From Gracilimonas mengyeensis (lineage in GTDB: Bacteria; Bacteroidota; Rhodothermia; Balneolales; Balneolaceae): a DNA stretch of 64,000 bases. The position numbers and the translations under genes were made by a program. The stretch is from the NCBI RefSeq assembly GCF_900182705.1, contig NZ_FXTP01000001.1:248001-312000 (forward strand), read 5' to 3'. Below, in pieces: positions 33,901 to 41,998 of this stretch (positions are counted from its first letter, which is position 1; every line of letters starts with the position of its first letter). Under the pieces are notes generated by a model that was not told where the DNA came from, made no database searches, and saw only the letters and a list, made by a program, of their open reading frames with translations.

Positions 33901-36900
33901 TGTTGTTTTCGTTTGATTTCTGCCCCAAGGAAATCAGTTAAGGATTCATATGGCATCATTTTTCTGCGAATGGCCTCCGAACTTCTACTGCTACCCAGCA
34001 CTAATACGCCTACCAACCTACCATTATGAAATAGGGGAAACCCGGCGGCAGATTTTAACCCCGCTTTATCGGCCGCTTCATGCCTGAGAAATGATTGGTT
34101 ATTGTCAATATCATCCCAAACCAGAAGTTCCTGCGCTTCCCAAACCATGCCAGGAAGGCCGGTTCCTTTTTTGAAGGTTGTAATTTCTCTGCTATTGCGT
34201 AGAAATTCAGCTCCATTCATACTCACTGAGTAGGAAGATATCATGTGCAGCACTTTTTCATCAGTACTGGTTAGCCAAATTTCAGCCGTATCAAATTTTT
34301 CATACTCTGCAAGAAACTCCGTCAGGTTACCTAAAATAGGCGATAGCCGTTTCTCCTCTTTAAAAAATTGGGATACCTGTTGTTGTAGTTTAGTATGTAT
34401 TTCGGCTTGTTTCTTTTCGCTGATATCCCGCAAGGCCCCAATCATGCGTGTAGGTTGGCCGTCTTCATCCCGAATAATATAGCCGTGTTCCACAACATGG
34501 GCATAGCTTCCGTCGGCTTTTTTAAAACGGTATTCGTAAGACCATTTATTCATAGAAGCATCGCGCAGGGTATAGGAAAGGTCTCGCTGTACTTCTTCAA
34601 GGTCGTCGGGATACACCAATTTTTCCCATTCTTTAAGTGGAAATGGATCCTCTTTTTGAGTGTGTCCGAACAAAGCTTCAAAGCCATCCCCCCACTGCAC
34701 ATGATCTTTTTTTATGTCCCATTCATAGATGGCATCCATAGAAGCTTTACTTACATAATTGTAGCGTTCAAGGCTTTCTTTCAGCTGCTCCTCGTACCGT
34801 TTACGTTCTGTAATATTAGTTAGGGCGCCTACAATACCAACCACTTCACCATTTTTCTTCAATGGAGCTTCGTTTACTTCTACCCAAATTATTTCCCCAT
34901 CGGCTTTCCTTAGCTGTAACTCGTAGGCGGGCTGTATCTCTCCAGTTTTTATGGCTTTGTGGGTTAAGGCTTCTCCCTTTTTATTCAGGGGATGGTCGGT
35001 AATAAACTCCGTCCATTTCAGCTTGGCATCATCCGGAGAGTAGCCTAAAAACTCCATGCTTTGTGCACTCACATAGGTTAAAAGGCCATCCGTATCGTGC
35101 TGGTAGAACATGTTGGAACTGTGCTCCACAACATTGCGATATTTCTCTTCGGTTTTTTTAAGCTTCTCCCGCTTCTGTATTTGATCAATTTTTTGGGATA
35201 ACTGAAGCGCTATAGCCTGTAATAATTCTTTTTCTTCGGCTAAAAAAGGATGCTCGGTCAAATTATCATCTACATCACGATAAATAATCTCAACGGTTAA
35301 AAACTTGTCAGATAATCGTTTGCCGGATTCAGCTAACTTATATCTACTATCTTCAAAGTTTTTGGTTTGATACTTTTGATTATCCCATTTGATACAGCAT
35401 TCCGAAAGCTCATTGTATTTAAAACCCTGGGGAATAATGTGTGAGGCTTTTTCCAACAGTTGGTCAATAGAAAGTTCTTGTTCTTCAATGTTGCTAATTT
35501 CATACAAGCATCGCTGTTCTTTTACACGCTCAAGAAAATTGCTATGCGATTGTTTAAGCTCCTGCTCTACATTTTTGATCTCTGTGATATCCTGCGTACT
35601 GCCATACACCCGTTTACACTCTCCATCCTGAAATTCAGCCTCACCAACAGCCCTGATCCATTTTTCATTACCCTTAGCAGTAACAATCTCTAATTCCAGG
35701 TCAAAAGAGGAACCTTCATTAATGGTTTTTTCTATTGCTTCCGTAATCTTTTCCTGGCTCCAGCCTTCTTTATAAAAGCCAAGGGCTGACTCCAGATCAG
35801 GTTCATAATCAGGAGCTACTTCATGCACTTCCTTTACAAAAGTAGACCAATAGAGCTTTTGCTTTTCAACGTTTAGTTCCCAATTCCCAATTTTGGCCAG
35901 TTTATAAGCTTGCTCCAGTTTTTGTTCCAGCTCTTTTTCAGGAGTAATGTCAATCATTAAGCCGCGCAGGTGAACTGGCTGGCCATCTTCTTTAATTACA
36001 GTTACTACATCCCGTATCCAAATGTATTCCCCGTCAGCCCTTTGCATACGGTACTCAAAAGTGTGATTAATGCCTTCCTGCGTTTGGCTTTTACAAAAAC
36101 CTACGGCTTCCTCACGATCTTGTGGATGTATTTTGTTTTGCCAAAACTCTGAGGAGCCCTGCCATTCTGCTGGAGAATACCCCAAAATACGCTGCACCTG
36201 CGGACTTACATAGGTGAAAGTAAATGAGGTCGCATCTGCTTCCCAAATCACCCCATCTATGGTTTGTACCAGCGATTGATACTTTTCCTTGGTTTTTTTA
36301 ATTCGTTTTTCCGCTTTTACCCGGTCGGTAATTTCCCTGAAATTGTCCACAATTCCGCCCACATTGGGATCATGCAGCATGTTGGTGATGGTACCTTCAA
36401 ACCAGTGCCAGCTGCCATCTTTATGCTGCATACGGGCAGGGGTTACTTCCATGGGCATCCCCGGCTGCTGCAGGCATTTTTCAAGCTCGCTGTAAATAAT
36501 ATGGATATCATCCGGGTGCACAACAGCTTCAACATCCAAATTCATGGCTTCATCAACCTCGTAGCCCAAAACCTTTTTTAAGGAGGGAGATACATATGAA
36601 GGGCTGCCATCAGGCTGTAAAATAAATAACACATCGTTCCCGGTTTCTACCAACGCACGGTACCGGGCTTCGCTTTCTTCAAGCTGGGCTTTGTAGTACA
36701 ACTCGTCCGTTTTTTCATAGATGGAAACCAACGCTCCGTAAATGTTACCATTCTCGTTAAAAGCGGGACGATACGTCGTATAAAAGTAGCGATTTTGTCC
36801 ATTGGTGTTGGTCATGGACAAATCGGCTTTTATCACTTCTCCGTCAAATACTTGATCTAAAATATCATGGACTTTTTCTACCCGATCTGGCAAGGCAAAT

Positions 36901-37463
36901 TCTATGATACTTGTGCTTTTCCGGGGTCTTTTATCAAATATATCCTGGCATTTTTCGGCATAGGCTTCATTAAAGTTCAGGATATTTAAATCCCGGTTTA
37001 TCAGAACAAAGCTGTCCTCTGCGCTATTTAGCATTAAGTTGGCTTCGCGTTCGCTAATTTTATTGTCTGTGATATCATGTATGGTGTTGATGATATAGTC
37101 AACGCCGCCGGAATCATTGCAAACAGGAGTATTTATGACTTCCCAATATCTTTCATCAAAATCCTGATCCCTTTTTACCAAGTCATAACGGAGGCTTGTA
37201 ATACGGTCGGTAATCTTCTTCTGTAGTACTTTTCGAAATGACTTGAGTAACTCAGAGGTGCCATCTCCGCGTATATCAATCTGATTGGGAGGGAAGGCTT
37301 CAAACAGAGGTTGGCCCAGCAATACATTCTCTTGTTGATCCAAAATATCTAAGGCAGCTTTATTTACTTCTAAGATGGTAAAGTCAGGATCATCTGCTCT
37401 AAGAATGAGCGTAGGCGTAGGGGAAGCTTTAAAAATCTTGATGATCGTATCTTGGTTATCCAT
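30957..37463 (-). CDS. Giant multi-PAS/GAF histidine kinase
   Basis: A cytoplasmic kinase of about 2168 residues, one of the largest genes in the window. I count about thirteen PAS or PAS-PAC modules and two GAF-like modules. One GAF follows the fifth PAS and the other follows the seventh. A coiled coil and a HisKA/HATPase core close the protein (Ala-Ser-His-Asp-Leu-Gln-Glu-Pro-Leu-Arg, N box Asn-Leu-Ile-Asn-Asn-Ala-Leu-Lys-Tyr, G2 Gly-Thr-Gly-Ile-Gly-Leu). I use ATG 37463, which begins Met-Asp-Asn-Gln directly before the first PAS; the longer ATG at 37520 adds non-PAS residues. No membrane segments or receiver domain are visible. Several PAS blocks are clear duplicates. The ligands are unknown. 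Confidence 0.88.
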   Translation of the reverse strand: MDNQDTIIKIFKASPTPTLILRADDPDFTILEVNKAALDILDQQENVLLGQPLFEAFPPNQIDIRGDGTSELLKSFRKVLQKKITDRITSLRYDLVKRDQDFDERYWEVINTPVCNDSGGVDYIINTIHDITDNKISEREANLMLNSAEDSFVLINRDLNILNFNEAYAEKCQDIFDKRPRKSTSIIEFALPDRVEKVHDILDQVFDGEVIKADLSMTNTNGQNRYFYTTYRPAFNENGNIYGALVSIYEKTDELYYKAQLEESEARYRALVETGNDVLFILQPDGSPSYVSPSLKKVLGYEVDEAMNLDVEAVVHPDDIHIIYSELEKCLQQPGMPMEVTPARMQHKDGSWHWFEGTITNMLHDPNVGGIVDNFREITDRVKAEKRIKKTKEKYQSLVQTIDGVIWEADATSFTFTYVSPQVQRILGYSPAEWQGSSEFWQNKIHPQDREEAVGFCKSQTQEGINHTFEYRMQRADGEYIWIRDVVTVIKEDGQPVHLRGLMIDITPEKELEQKLEQAYKLAKIGNWELNVEKQKLYWSTFVKEVHEVAPDYEPDLESALGFYKEGWSQEKITEAIEKTINEGSSFDLELEIVTAKGNEKWIRAVGEAEFQDGECKRVYGSTQDITEIKNVEQELKQSHSNFLERVKEQRCLYEISNIEEQELSIDQLLEKASHIIPQGFKYNELSECCIKWDNQKYQTKNFEDSRYKLAESGKRLSDKFLTVEIIYRDVDDNLTEHPFLAEEKELLQAIALQLSQKIDQIQKREKLKKTEEKYRNVVEHSSNMFYQHDTDGLLTYVSAQSMEFLGYSPDDAKLKWTEFITDHPLNKKGEALTHKAIKTGEIQPAYELQLRKADGEIIWVEVNEAPLKKNGEVVGIVGALTNITERKRYEEQLKESLERYNYVSKASMDAIYEWDIKKDHVQWGDGFEALFGHTQKEDPFPLKEWEKLVYPDDLEEVQRDLSYTLRDASMNKWSYEYRFKKADGSYAHVVEHGYIIRDEDGQPTRMIGALRDISEKKQAEIHTKLQQQVSQFFKEEKRLSPILGNLTEFLAEYEKFDTAEIWLTSTDEKVLHMISSYSVSMNGAEFLRNSREITTFKKGTGLPGMVWEAQELLVWDDIDNNQSFLRHEAADKAGLKSAAGFPLFHNGRLVGVLVLGSSRSSEAIRRKMMPYESLTDFLGAEIKRKQQEEEMLLLFESAPDILAITASDKRFVKVNPAFCDLLGYTEEELTSQNYENFVHPDDLQETQKEYSETISGERQANNYVNRWRTKNGEYRWISWSSSDVFGEDGFVFTYGRDVTEKTELEQLLNQAQKMAQIGAWEVDFEKEEVYWSPITREIHEVDEEYEPTLEEGILFYKEGESREAIQQALDQAIEKGTPWDVELQIVTALGNEKWIRVKGEAQIIDGDCVGLYGSFQDIHERKEAQLNMLEAHKERQRILERITEAFFAIDENWTVTYWNKQAEDITGISREEVLGNNLWDSFEDAKELKFFSEYERALEQQEAVHFEEYYPRLGKWFEANGYPSKEGLSVFFRDISERKQAAEELQASNKKLKTAQKIAKLGYWRVGMESGDIYWSEQAYEIWGMDPEQDEIDFETILERLYPGERELFLEQNTNAITNHDPVNMEHRLKMPDGSVKWLHILGNVVKPENSEEAILEGTVQDITEKKATEVKLQKAYEEKEIILESIGDGFFTLDQNWQVTYWNRAAEQLLKVPKQNILKENLWDIFESWIDQPSYTHFHRVMFERVNVHFEDYYEKEDKWYDINAYPSAKGISVFFKDITDRKKNEEKIRHINERFEKVTEATNDAIWDFNVVENSLFWGKGFETLFGYDLNEITPSLDFLLSRIHPDDRERIATKINQYMNDSKKSNWQEEYRFKRKDGSYAYTIDRANFIRNQQGNVIRVVGAMTDITSQKEYEAELKSLNNELEEHAKELAASNAELEQFAYVASHDLQEPLRMVTSFLTQLDKKYADKLDEKANQYIHFAVDGAQRMRQIILDLLNYSRLNNGDKQRSDVELNRLLIEVQSLERTHIDEKQAMIEVGELPKVSVNPGAIKQLFQNLINNALKYHKPDTTPKIIVSAEDAGLFWKISVKDNGIGIKEEFQDTIFQIFQRLHTRDEYSGTGIGLAISKKIVERHGGKIWVESEEGKGCNFLFTIPKKPNTNGQS

Positions 37464-37610
37464 ATCATTATACCTAAACAAATTCCGGCCCTGAAAGCTC
37501 AATTTATTACTACCAACCACTAAGTTGTATTCGTTTATCGCGCTACTATTTGTGAAACCTAAACAACTATTTGATTATTAAAATAAATTAATCTTCATCA
37601 TATGGCAATA

Positions 37611-37638
37611 AAAAAAGCCGCTAGCTTGCGGCTTTTTT
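37611..37638. terminator. Bidirectional terminator downstream of the small lipoprotein gene
   Basis: AAAAAAGCCGC (37611-37621) and GCGGCTTTTTT (37628-37638) form a perfect inverted repeat with a 6-base loop and T-runs on either strand. On the - strand it lies about 90 bp after the lipoprotein stop and insulates it from the giant kinase gene. Confidence 0.85.
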
Positions 37639-37729
37639 CCTAATCATTTTTTTGATAAAAATTTAAGTGATAATTATGTAATAGCTTAATATGCATTCTT
37701 AATAATAGCCATATCGATATATTTTAAGG

Positions 37730-38227
37730 TTACGGATCCAGACCGTAGTACTCTGCTACCATTTCATAATTCCGGTAATCCATACCTTTGCTGCGTACGA
37801 TTTCAGAAGGAGGTATGGCTATCACACGTAGAACATCACGATCAAAAAGAGCAACATTAGCGTTGTTGTTGTCAGCCACTTCACCTTCTATTATTAAACT
37901 GAAGTCTTCAACATCGAAGGAGTATCGAAGGTTAACTAAATCATTTTCGTAGGGAACGGAAAATGGGAGGGCTTGCCAGGCTGTGGTTCCTTCAAATCGC
38001 AAATAGCCCATCACCAGTCCCTGGTCTACCATATATTCATCTAAATTATCCCATCCATAGCTTGCTACACTAACAAATTCATCTTCATGAATAAAATCAT
38101 TAGCACGTATGGTAATGGTGCTGGAATAAACAAGGTCTACATCAGCTTCAATGTCATTTTCATAAACGGTACACGATGAGATTATAAATAAGCCGGCAAG
38201 TATAAGTGTAAATTTTATTGCTTTCAT
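37730..38227 (-). CDS. Small predicted lipoprotein of unknown function
   Basis: A 165-residue protein. The start at 38227 is chosen because a GGAGAAG ribosome binding site lies at good distance and the signal peptide (Lys-Ala-Ile-Lys-Phe then a hydrophobic core) follows at once; upstream ATGs at 38239 and 38257 are in frame. The lipobox Ile-Ile-Ser-Ser-Cys puts the lipid on a Cys near residue 19. The mature part is predicted mostly beta, with aromatic/Asp-rich strands. No family is recognised. It is flanked by a terminator downstream and about 300 bp of non-coding DNA upstream. Confidence 0.75.
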   Translation of the reverse strand: MKAIKFTLILAGLFIISSCTVYENDIEADVDLVYSSTITIRANDFIHEDEFVSVASYGWDNLDEYMVDQGLVMGYLRFEGTTAWQALPFSVPYENDLVNLRYSFDVEDFSLIIEGEVADNNNANVALFDRDVLRVIAIPPSEIVRSKGMDYRNYEMVAEYYGLDP

Positions 38228-38522
38228 GATCTTCTCCATTATTAGTGTTTGTTCCATTGGAACTGAGAGAAGAATACGGCTCTAAGACGAATGCTATAAT
38301 CGCATGTTTGGGTTATTCCAGTTGGTCATTGTCTGATTATCATCAGGTCTTTATCCAACTATATCAATGCTAATTAAAATCGAGAGGAGTGGTTTTGGGT
38401 TGCAAGCTGATACATAGCGAAGTTAATCTTAATTCCAGATTTAGGTTGGAATAGGTCAATAAAGACGCCATAAGGATCATGAATGATCACAAAGAGGGAT
38501 GTGCAGCAAAGCCAGCAATATA

Positions 38523-39590
38523 TCAACTTGTAAGCAGATCATACGTTTCTTTCGGCTTTAAGACAAAACGTGGATTTTGATTTAATCTTTTGCCGAGGGC
38601 GGGAGAGGTCATTTCAACCGCAACCGTTTGAACAGTATCCTCTGAAATTTGGACTACACTGATTTGCCCCATAATCACTACAATCTGCTCCACTTGACCA
38701 ATGGCATTGGCCAGTTGTTGTGCCGCATCGGCTACTTTCTTATTAACTTTATCATTCTCCTTTTTCATGAAAACAGCTTCAAGGGCTTCTTTTCCTGGCG
38801 CAAAGATATTGTAGATATTTTCCTTGTCATTCTCTCTTTTACGGAGGTAGGTCAAATGTTGGAAAAATGGAGCATAGGTAGGTTCGTCAAAAATCTCTAA
38901 TTGGAAACCAAGTGACTCCATTAGCTTTTTGCCAGCTTCAAGAATTTCTGCGGATACTTGTTTTGAGATACCATGATCCGGTATCCCTATATAAATGTCA
39001 GAGAGAAAACGGCTGGAGGATGCAGTAGTTAAGGTATCTTTGGGTTCCGCATCGGAGGTCGCATCGCCTTTATCTGATGAGGTTGCGTTATCAGAAGGTG
39101 AAGCTTTTTCTTCTTGTTTGTGTTCTTTCTTTTGATCTGTTGATTCTTCTTTGGTCTCTTTTTTTGCAGCTTTCTCAACTTCTTCTGCAGGCTTCTTTTG
39201 TTCACTTTGCCCATTGGTTGATATTGCGCCGGGATTATCCAAGTCGATCTGTACATTTGCACCCGATTTGATATCAGCATTAACCGTGGCGCCTTCTTCA
39301 ATAGCAAAATGTTTGGCAAATATTTGTCCGTCGATACTGGCGCTACCGCTCACGGTCAGTTTTTCTTTTGCATGAAGTTCTCCTTCAACTTTACCAGAGA
39401 TCTCTATATTCATGGCTACAAAAATGCCCTTTAGCCTACCGGTATTGCTGAGAATAATTTTTTCGTTAGAATGCAGGTTACCTTCAACCACGCCGGCTAT
39501 GCGAATGCTTTGATCGGTTTTAATATCAGCCCGGAGAGTAGTGCCTTCAGCAATCTGTGTAATACTTTTGGTAGGGTCTTTGGTTTCCAC
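38523..39590 (-). CDS. Bactofilin with additional C-terminal domain
   Basis: A 355-residue polymer-forming cytoskeletal protein with a GTG start. Residues about 10-110 form the bactofilin beta-helix, with repeated turns such as Ile-Arg-Ile-Ala-Gly-Val-Val-Glu-Gly-Asn-Leu and Gly-Lys-Val-Glu-Gly-Glu-Leu. Residues about 125-195 are a Lys/Glu/Ser/Asp-rich linker. Residues about 195-355 form a further alpha/beta-looking domain with Glu-Ser-Leu-Gly-Phe-Gln-Leu-Glu-Ile-Phe, of no family I can name. Typical bactofilins are about 100-180 residues, so this is a fusion. Bactofilins shape cells or position cell-wall enzymes. It is transcribed away from holA; no M23 peptidase lies next to it. Confidence 0.85.
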   Translation of the reverse strand: METKDPTKSITQIAEGTTLRADIKTDQSIRIAGVVEGNLHSNEKIILSNTGRLKGIFVAMNIEISGKVEGELHAKEKLTVSGSASIDGQIFAKHFAIEEGATVNADIKSGANVQIDLDNPGAISTNGQSEQKKPAEEVEKAAKKETKEESTDQKKEHKQEEKASPSDNATSSDKGDATSDAEPKDTLTTASSSRFLSDIYIGIPDHGISKQVSAEILEAGKKLMESLGFQLEIFDEPTYAPFFQHLTYLRKRENDKENIYNIFAPGKEALEAVFMKKENDKVNKKVADAAQQLANAIGQVEQIVVIMGQISVVQISEDTVQTVAVEMTSPALGKRLNQNPRFVLKPKETYDLLTS

Positions 39591-40011
39591 GGTGTATAAA
39601 TTTGGTTAACCATTTATGTTAGCAGCATTTAAAATATCCAAAGTGTAGGATAGATGCGGAAGAGTTTTTAGATGCTTCACAAACCCATTCCCTTATAAAT
39701 GTCTTATCGGCGATACTTACGAATTTATTAAATCATTGAATGTTCAAGCACTCAAATCTATTATTTTTTTTGAGCAATAAGCTATAAAGTCAATAAAATT
39801 TATGTATGTAGATGCAGATAAAATCGAAATAAAAAACATTACACTGATTATATGAAGTATCTAATAGCTTGAGTTAGACGATGGGGTATATACATAATTT
39901 CGCCTCTCTTTTTCTAATTAAGAATGGCATCAGTTTCCATTAGCTATTGCATTTTTAAATTAGCGGAAATTGGCATTTCATTCATGTTCACTTTCCTTAT
40001 CTTTGCCACCG
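39591..40011. other. Divergent intergenic region, AT-rich
   Basis: The 421 bp between the bactofilin start and holA hold no convincing ORF, tRNA or hairpin. The region is AT-rich and must carry both divergent promoters. The only recognisable element is the TATCTTTG box just before holA. Confidence 0.5.
39998..40005 (+). promoter_or_regulatory. TAnnTTTG promoter-like box of holA
   Basis: TATCTTTG lies 6 bases before the holA ATG (40012). A TTG at 39970-39972 is a possible -33 element, but the 25-base gap is longer than usual. The arrangement implies a near-leaderless mRNA. Confidence 0.35.
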
Positions 40012-41079
40012 ATGGCACGCAAACCCAACAGCAATCAAATATATAAACAGGTAGCAGGTGAACTAAAATCAGGGAACCTGAAACCCGTGTACTATCTATT
40101 CGGGGAGGAAGAATTCTATCTCGACCGTTTGCTGAATCACTTTTCAAAGATCATCCCCGAAGAACAAAAGGATTTTAACTTTGATTTGCTATATGGCCAA
40201 GAGGTAAGCCCGGCCAAAGCCTTATCTATTGCCCGAAGCTTTCCCATGATGGCAGAGCGACGGGTACTCATCATCCGTAACTTTATGCAGATTAGTAAAG
40301 GAGGGACAGATGAGGGAGCAGCCAGTGGCCACATCAACGATTTCATTTCTTATATAGAAAATCCCAACCCCAGCACCTTGCTGGTTTTGTTTGATGAAAA
40401 GAAACCTCCGGGGAATACCAATTTGGGTAAAACTGTCAAGAAAAATAATAATGTCGGTTTTCATGAATTTGAACGCATGGCGGATTACCTGATCCCTGAT
40501 TGGGTAATAGAGTGGGTGCAAAGTCATCATGATAAAAGAATAGAGCCTGCAGCAGCCCAGTTGTTGGCCCAGTTTGTGGGTAATAACCTGCAGGTACTGT
40601 CCACAGAAATAGATAAAGTGTGTACTTTTGTGGACACTTCTGATACCGTTTCAGAAGCCGATGTAAAAAAAATAATCGGCTCATATCGCGAATTTACGGC
40701 CATAGAGCTTAAAGAGGCCATTATTTCGCGAAATATGGAACAAGCCCTGTATATCTCGGAACAGATGTTGCAACATACTAAGTCAGACACGGGAGAATTA
40801 ATTCGTCTCGTGGGGTTCTTTAACAGTGTGTTTGTAAATATCTGGCAGATTTTGAGGTTATCCGAGAAAGGGCTGGTCAAGAGTCAAATCCAGAAAGAGT
40901 TGGGTATCGGCAGCAGCTGGTACTTCAACAAACTCTGGGAGGATGCCTCAAATTTTCGATACAGTGACATGCCACGTATTTTTGAAGCTTTACTGGATGC
41001 AGATCGCTCCGCTAAAGGCTTCAGCACATTAGACTCCACTTCGATTTTATTCTTCCTGGTCAAGCGAATCATCGGGTAA
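40012..41079 (+). CDS. holA: DNA polymerase III subunit delta
   Basis: Clamp-loader subunit that opens the beta clamp. The 355-residue protein starts Met-Ala-Arg-Lys and soon shows Pro-Val-Tyr-Tyr-Leu-Phe-Gly-Glu-Glu-Glu-Phe-Tyr-Leu, the HolA N-terminal pattern. The AAA-like domain I (about 1-150) is followed by Asn-Leu-Gln-Val-Leu-Ser-Thr-Glu-Ile-Asp-Lys near 185, also typical. An upstream in-frame ATG at 39970 is rejected because it lies before the promoter box. Length fits the family. An ECF sigma gene follows 46 bp downstream. Confidence 0.92.
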   Translation: MARKPNSNQIYKQVAGELKSGNLKPVYYLFGEEEFYLDRLLNHFSKIIPEEQKDFNFDLLYGQEVSPAKALSIARSFPMMAERRVLIIRNFMQISKGGTDEGAASGHINDFISYIENPNPSTLLVLFDEKKPPGNTNLGKTVKKNNNVGFHEFERMADYLIPDWVIEWVQSHHDKRIEPAAAQLLAQFVGNNLQVLSTEIDKVCTFVDTSDTVSEADVKKIIGSYREFTAIELKEAIISRNMEQALYISEQMLQHTKSDTGELIRLVGFFNSVFVNIWQILRLSEKGLVKSQIQKELGIGSSWYFNKLWEDASNFRYSDMPRIFEALLDADRSAKGFSTLDSTSILFFLVKRIIG

Positions 41080-41081
41080 GG

Positions 41082-41106
41082 ACGATTCGCGACTAACGAG
41101 AATCGT
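41082..41106. promoter_or_regulatory. Inverted repeat upstream of the ECF sigma gene
   Basis: ACGATTC (41082-41088) and GAATCGT (41100-41106) form a perfect 7-bp inverted repeat with an 11-base spacer, right after the holA stop and 20 bp before the sigma ATG. The following run is A rather than T on the + strand, so it is not a + strand terminator. An operator or part of an autoregulated promoter is possible. Confidence 0.35.
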
Positions 41107-41125
41107 AAAAAAATGGAGTTTTATT

Positions 41126-41734
41126 ATGAATGCGTTCCAAGCATCATCTGTGAAGAAATATGACGATGAAGATTTAATGGAATATTTTCAAAATGGTGAG
41201 GAGACCGCTTTTAATGAACTGGTTTTCCGCTATGAAGATCGCCTCCATAACTTCTTATACCGATATACCCACGACCATCAGGATTGCGAAGACCTGGTAC
41301 AGGAAACTTTTTTAAGAGTACATAAAAGCAAGCATTCCTATGAACGGATTGCCAAGTTTTCTACCTGGATGTACACCATTGCTTTGAACCTGGCTAAGAG
41401 TTTATATAAAAAGAAGCAACGCATGTATAAAGTGTCGATTCACAAGGATGAGTCTGACCCCGATGATAGAGAGCTTCTCCTGGAGGATAGTAACATCCTT
41501 CAGGATGATGCTCTCCATGAACAATTATGCATGGAGCAGCTTGAAAAAGCACTTCAAGAACTTCCGGACGATTTCCGGGAAGTGGTTGTGCTCAGAGACT
41601 TACAACAGCTTACATACGAAGAAATTTCGGAAATTACCGACACGCCGATGGGCACGGTTAAATCCCGAATCAACCGTGGTCGTTCTCAGGTTCAAGCCCT
41701 GATAAAAGATTACGTAAAGTTGGGAACAAATTAG
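41126..41734 (+). CDS. ECF-type RNA polymerase sigma factor
   Basis: A 202-residue sigma-70 family regulator with only regions 2 and 4. Region 2 (about 15-95) includes Asp-Leu-Val-Gln-Glu-Thr-Phe-Leu-Arg-Val and Phe-Ser-Thr-Trp-Met-Tyr-Thr-Ile-Ala. Region 4 (about 130-185) includes Pro-Asp-Asp-Phe-Arg-Glu-Val-Val-Val-Leu-Arg-Asp and Gly-Thr-Val-Lys-Ser-Arg-Ile-Asn-Arg-Gly. The linker is acidic. The overall type resembles RpoE-like, SigW-like ECFs. A 66-codon gene of anti-sigma-like layout follows 51 bp downstream; no membrane-anchored anti-sigma is present. Confidence 0.92.
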   Translation: MNAFQASSVKKYDDEDLMEYFQNGEETAFNELVFRYEDRLHNFLYRYTHDHQDCEDLVQETFLRVHKSKHSYERIAKFSTWMYTIALNLAKSLYKKKQRMYKVSIHKDESDPDDRELLLEDSNILQDDALHEQLCMEQLEKALQELPDDFREVVVLRDLQQLTYEEISEITDTPMGTVKSRINRGRSQVQALIKDYVKLGTN

Positions 41735-41785
41735 AAAACAAAGGCTATGAGGGATTGATGACCCTTAACTAAACATCAATCCCTT

Positions 41786-41986
41786 ATGTCTTACTTAGAA
41801 AAAGAATATCATCCGGTTATCGAGGATTATATAACCGATTACGTAGATGAAAACCTGAGTTCGGTGGAGAGAGAAACTTTTGAGGAAGTGCTGGTTCACG
41901 ATGATGACCTGCGTGAACTGGCATTTTCTGCGAAAGAAGGAAAAAAATTGCTTGAACAATACCGATTATTAAAGATGAAGAAATAA
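41786..41986 (+). CDS. Small anti-sigma-like protein lacking zinc ligands and membrane anchor
   Basis: A 66-residue protein downstream of the ECF gene. The region Asp-Tyr-Val-Asp-Glu-Asn-Leu-Ser-Ser-Val-Glu-Arg-Glu-Thr-Phe-Glu-Glu looks like the N-terminal helix pair of zinc-finger anti-sigma domains. The His-x3-Cys-x2-Cys ligands are absent and the protein ends before a membrane helix. It could be a soluble minimal anti-sigma factor or an unrelated helical protein. Gene order is the main support. The coding region is followed convergently by a GNAT-like gene 12 bp away. Confidence 0.6.
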   Translation: MSYLEKEYHPVIEDYITDYVDENLSSVERETFEEVLVHDDDLRELAFSAKEGKKLLEQYRLLKMKK

Positions 41987-41998
41987 AAGGGTAAAGAG

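Noticed and set aside
41448-41702. 84-codon + strand frame within the ECF sigma gene
   Set aside because: It lies wholly inside a secure gene in another frame and shows no domain.
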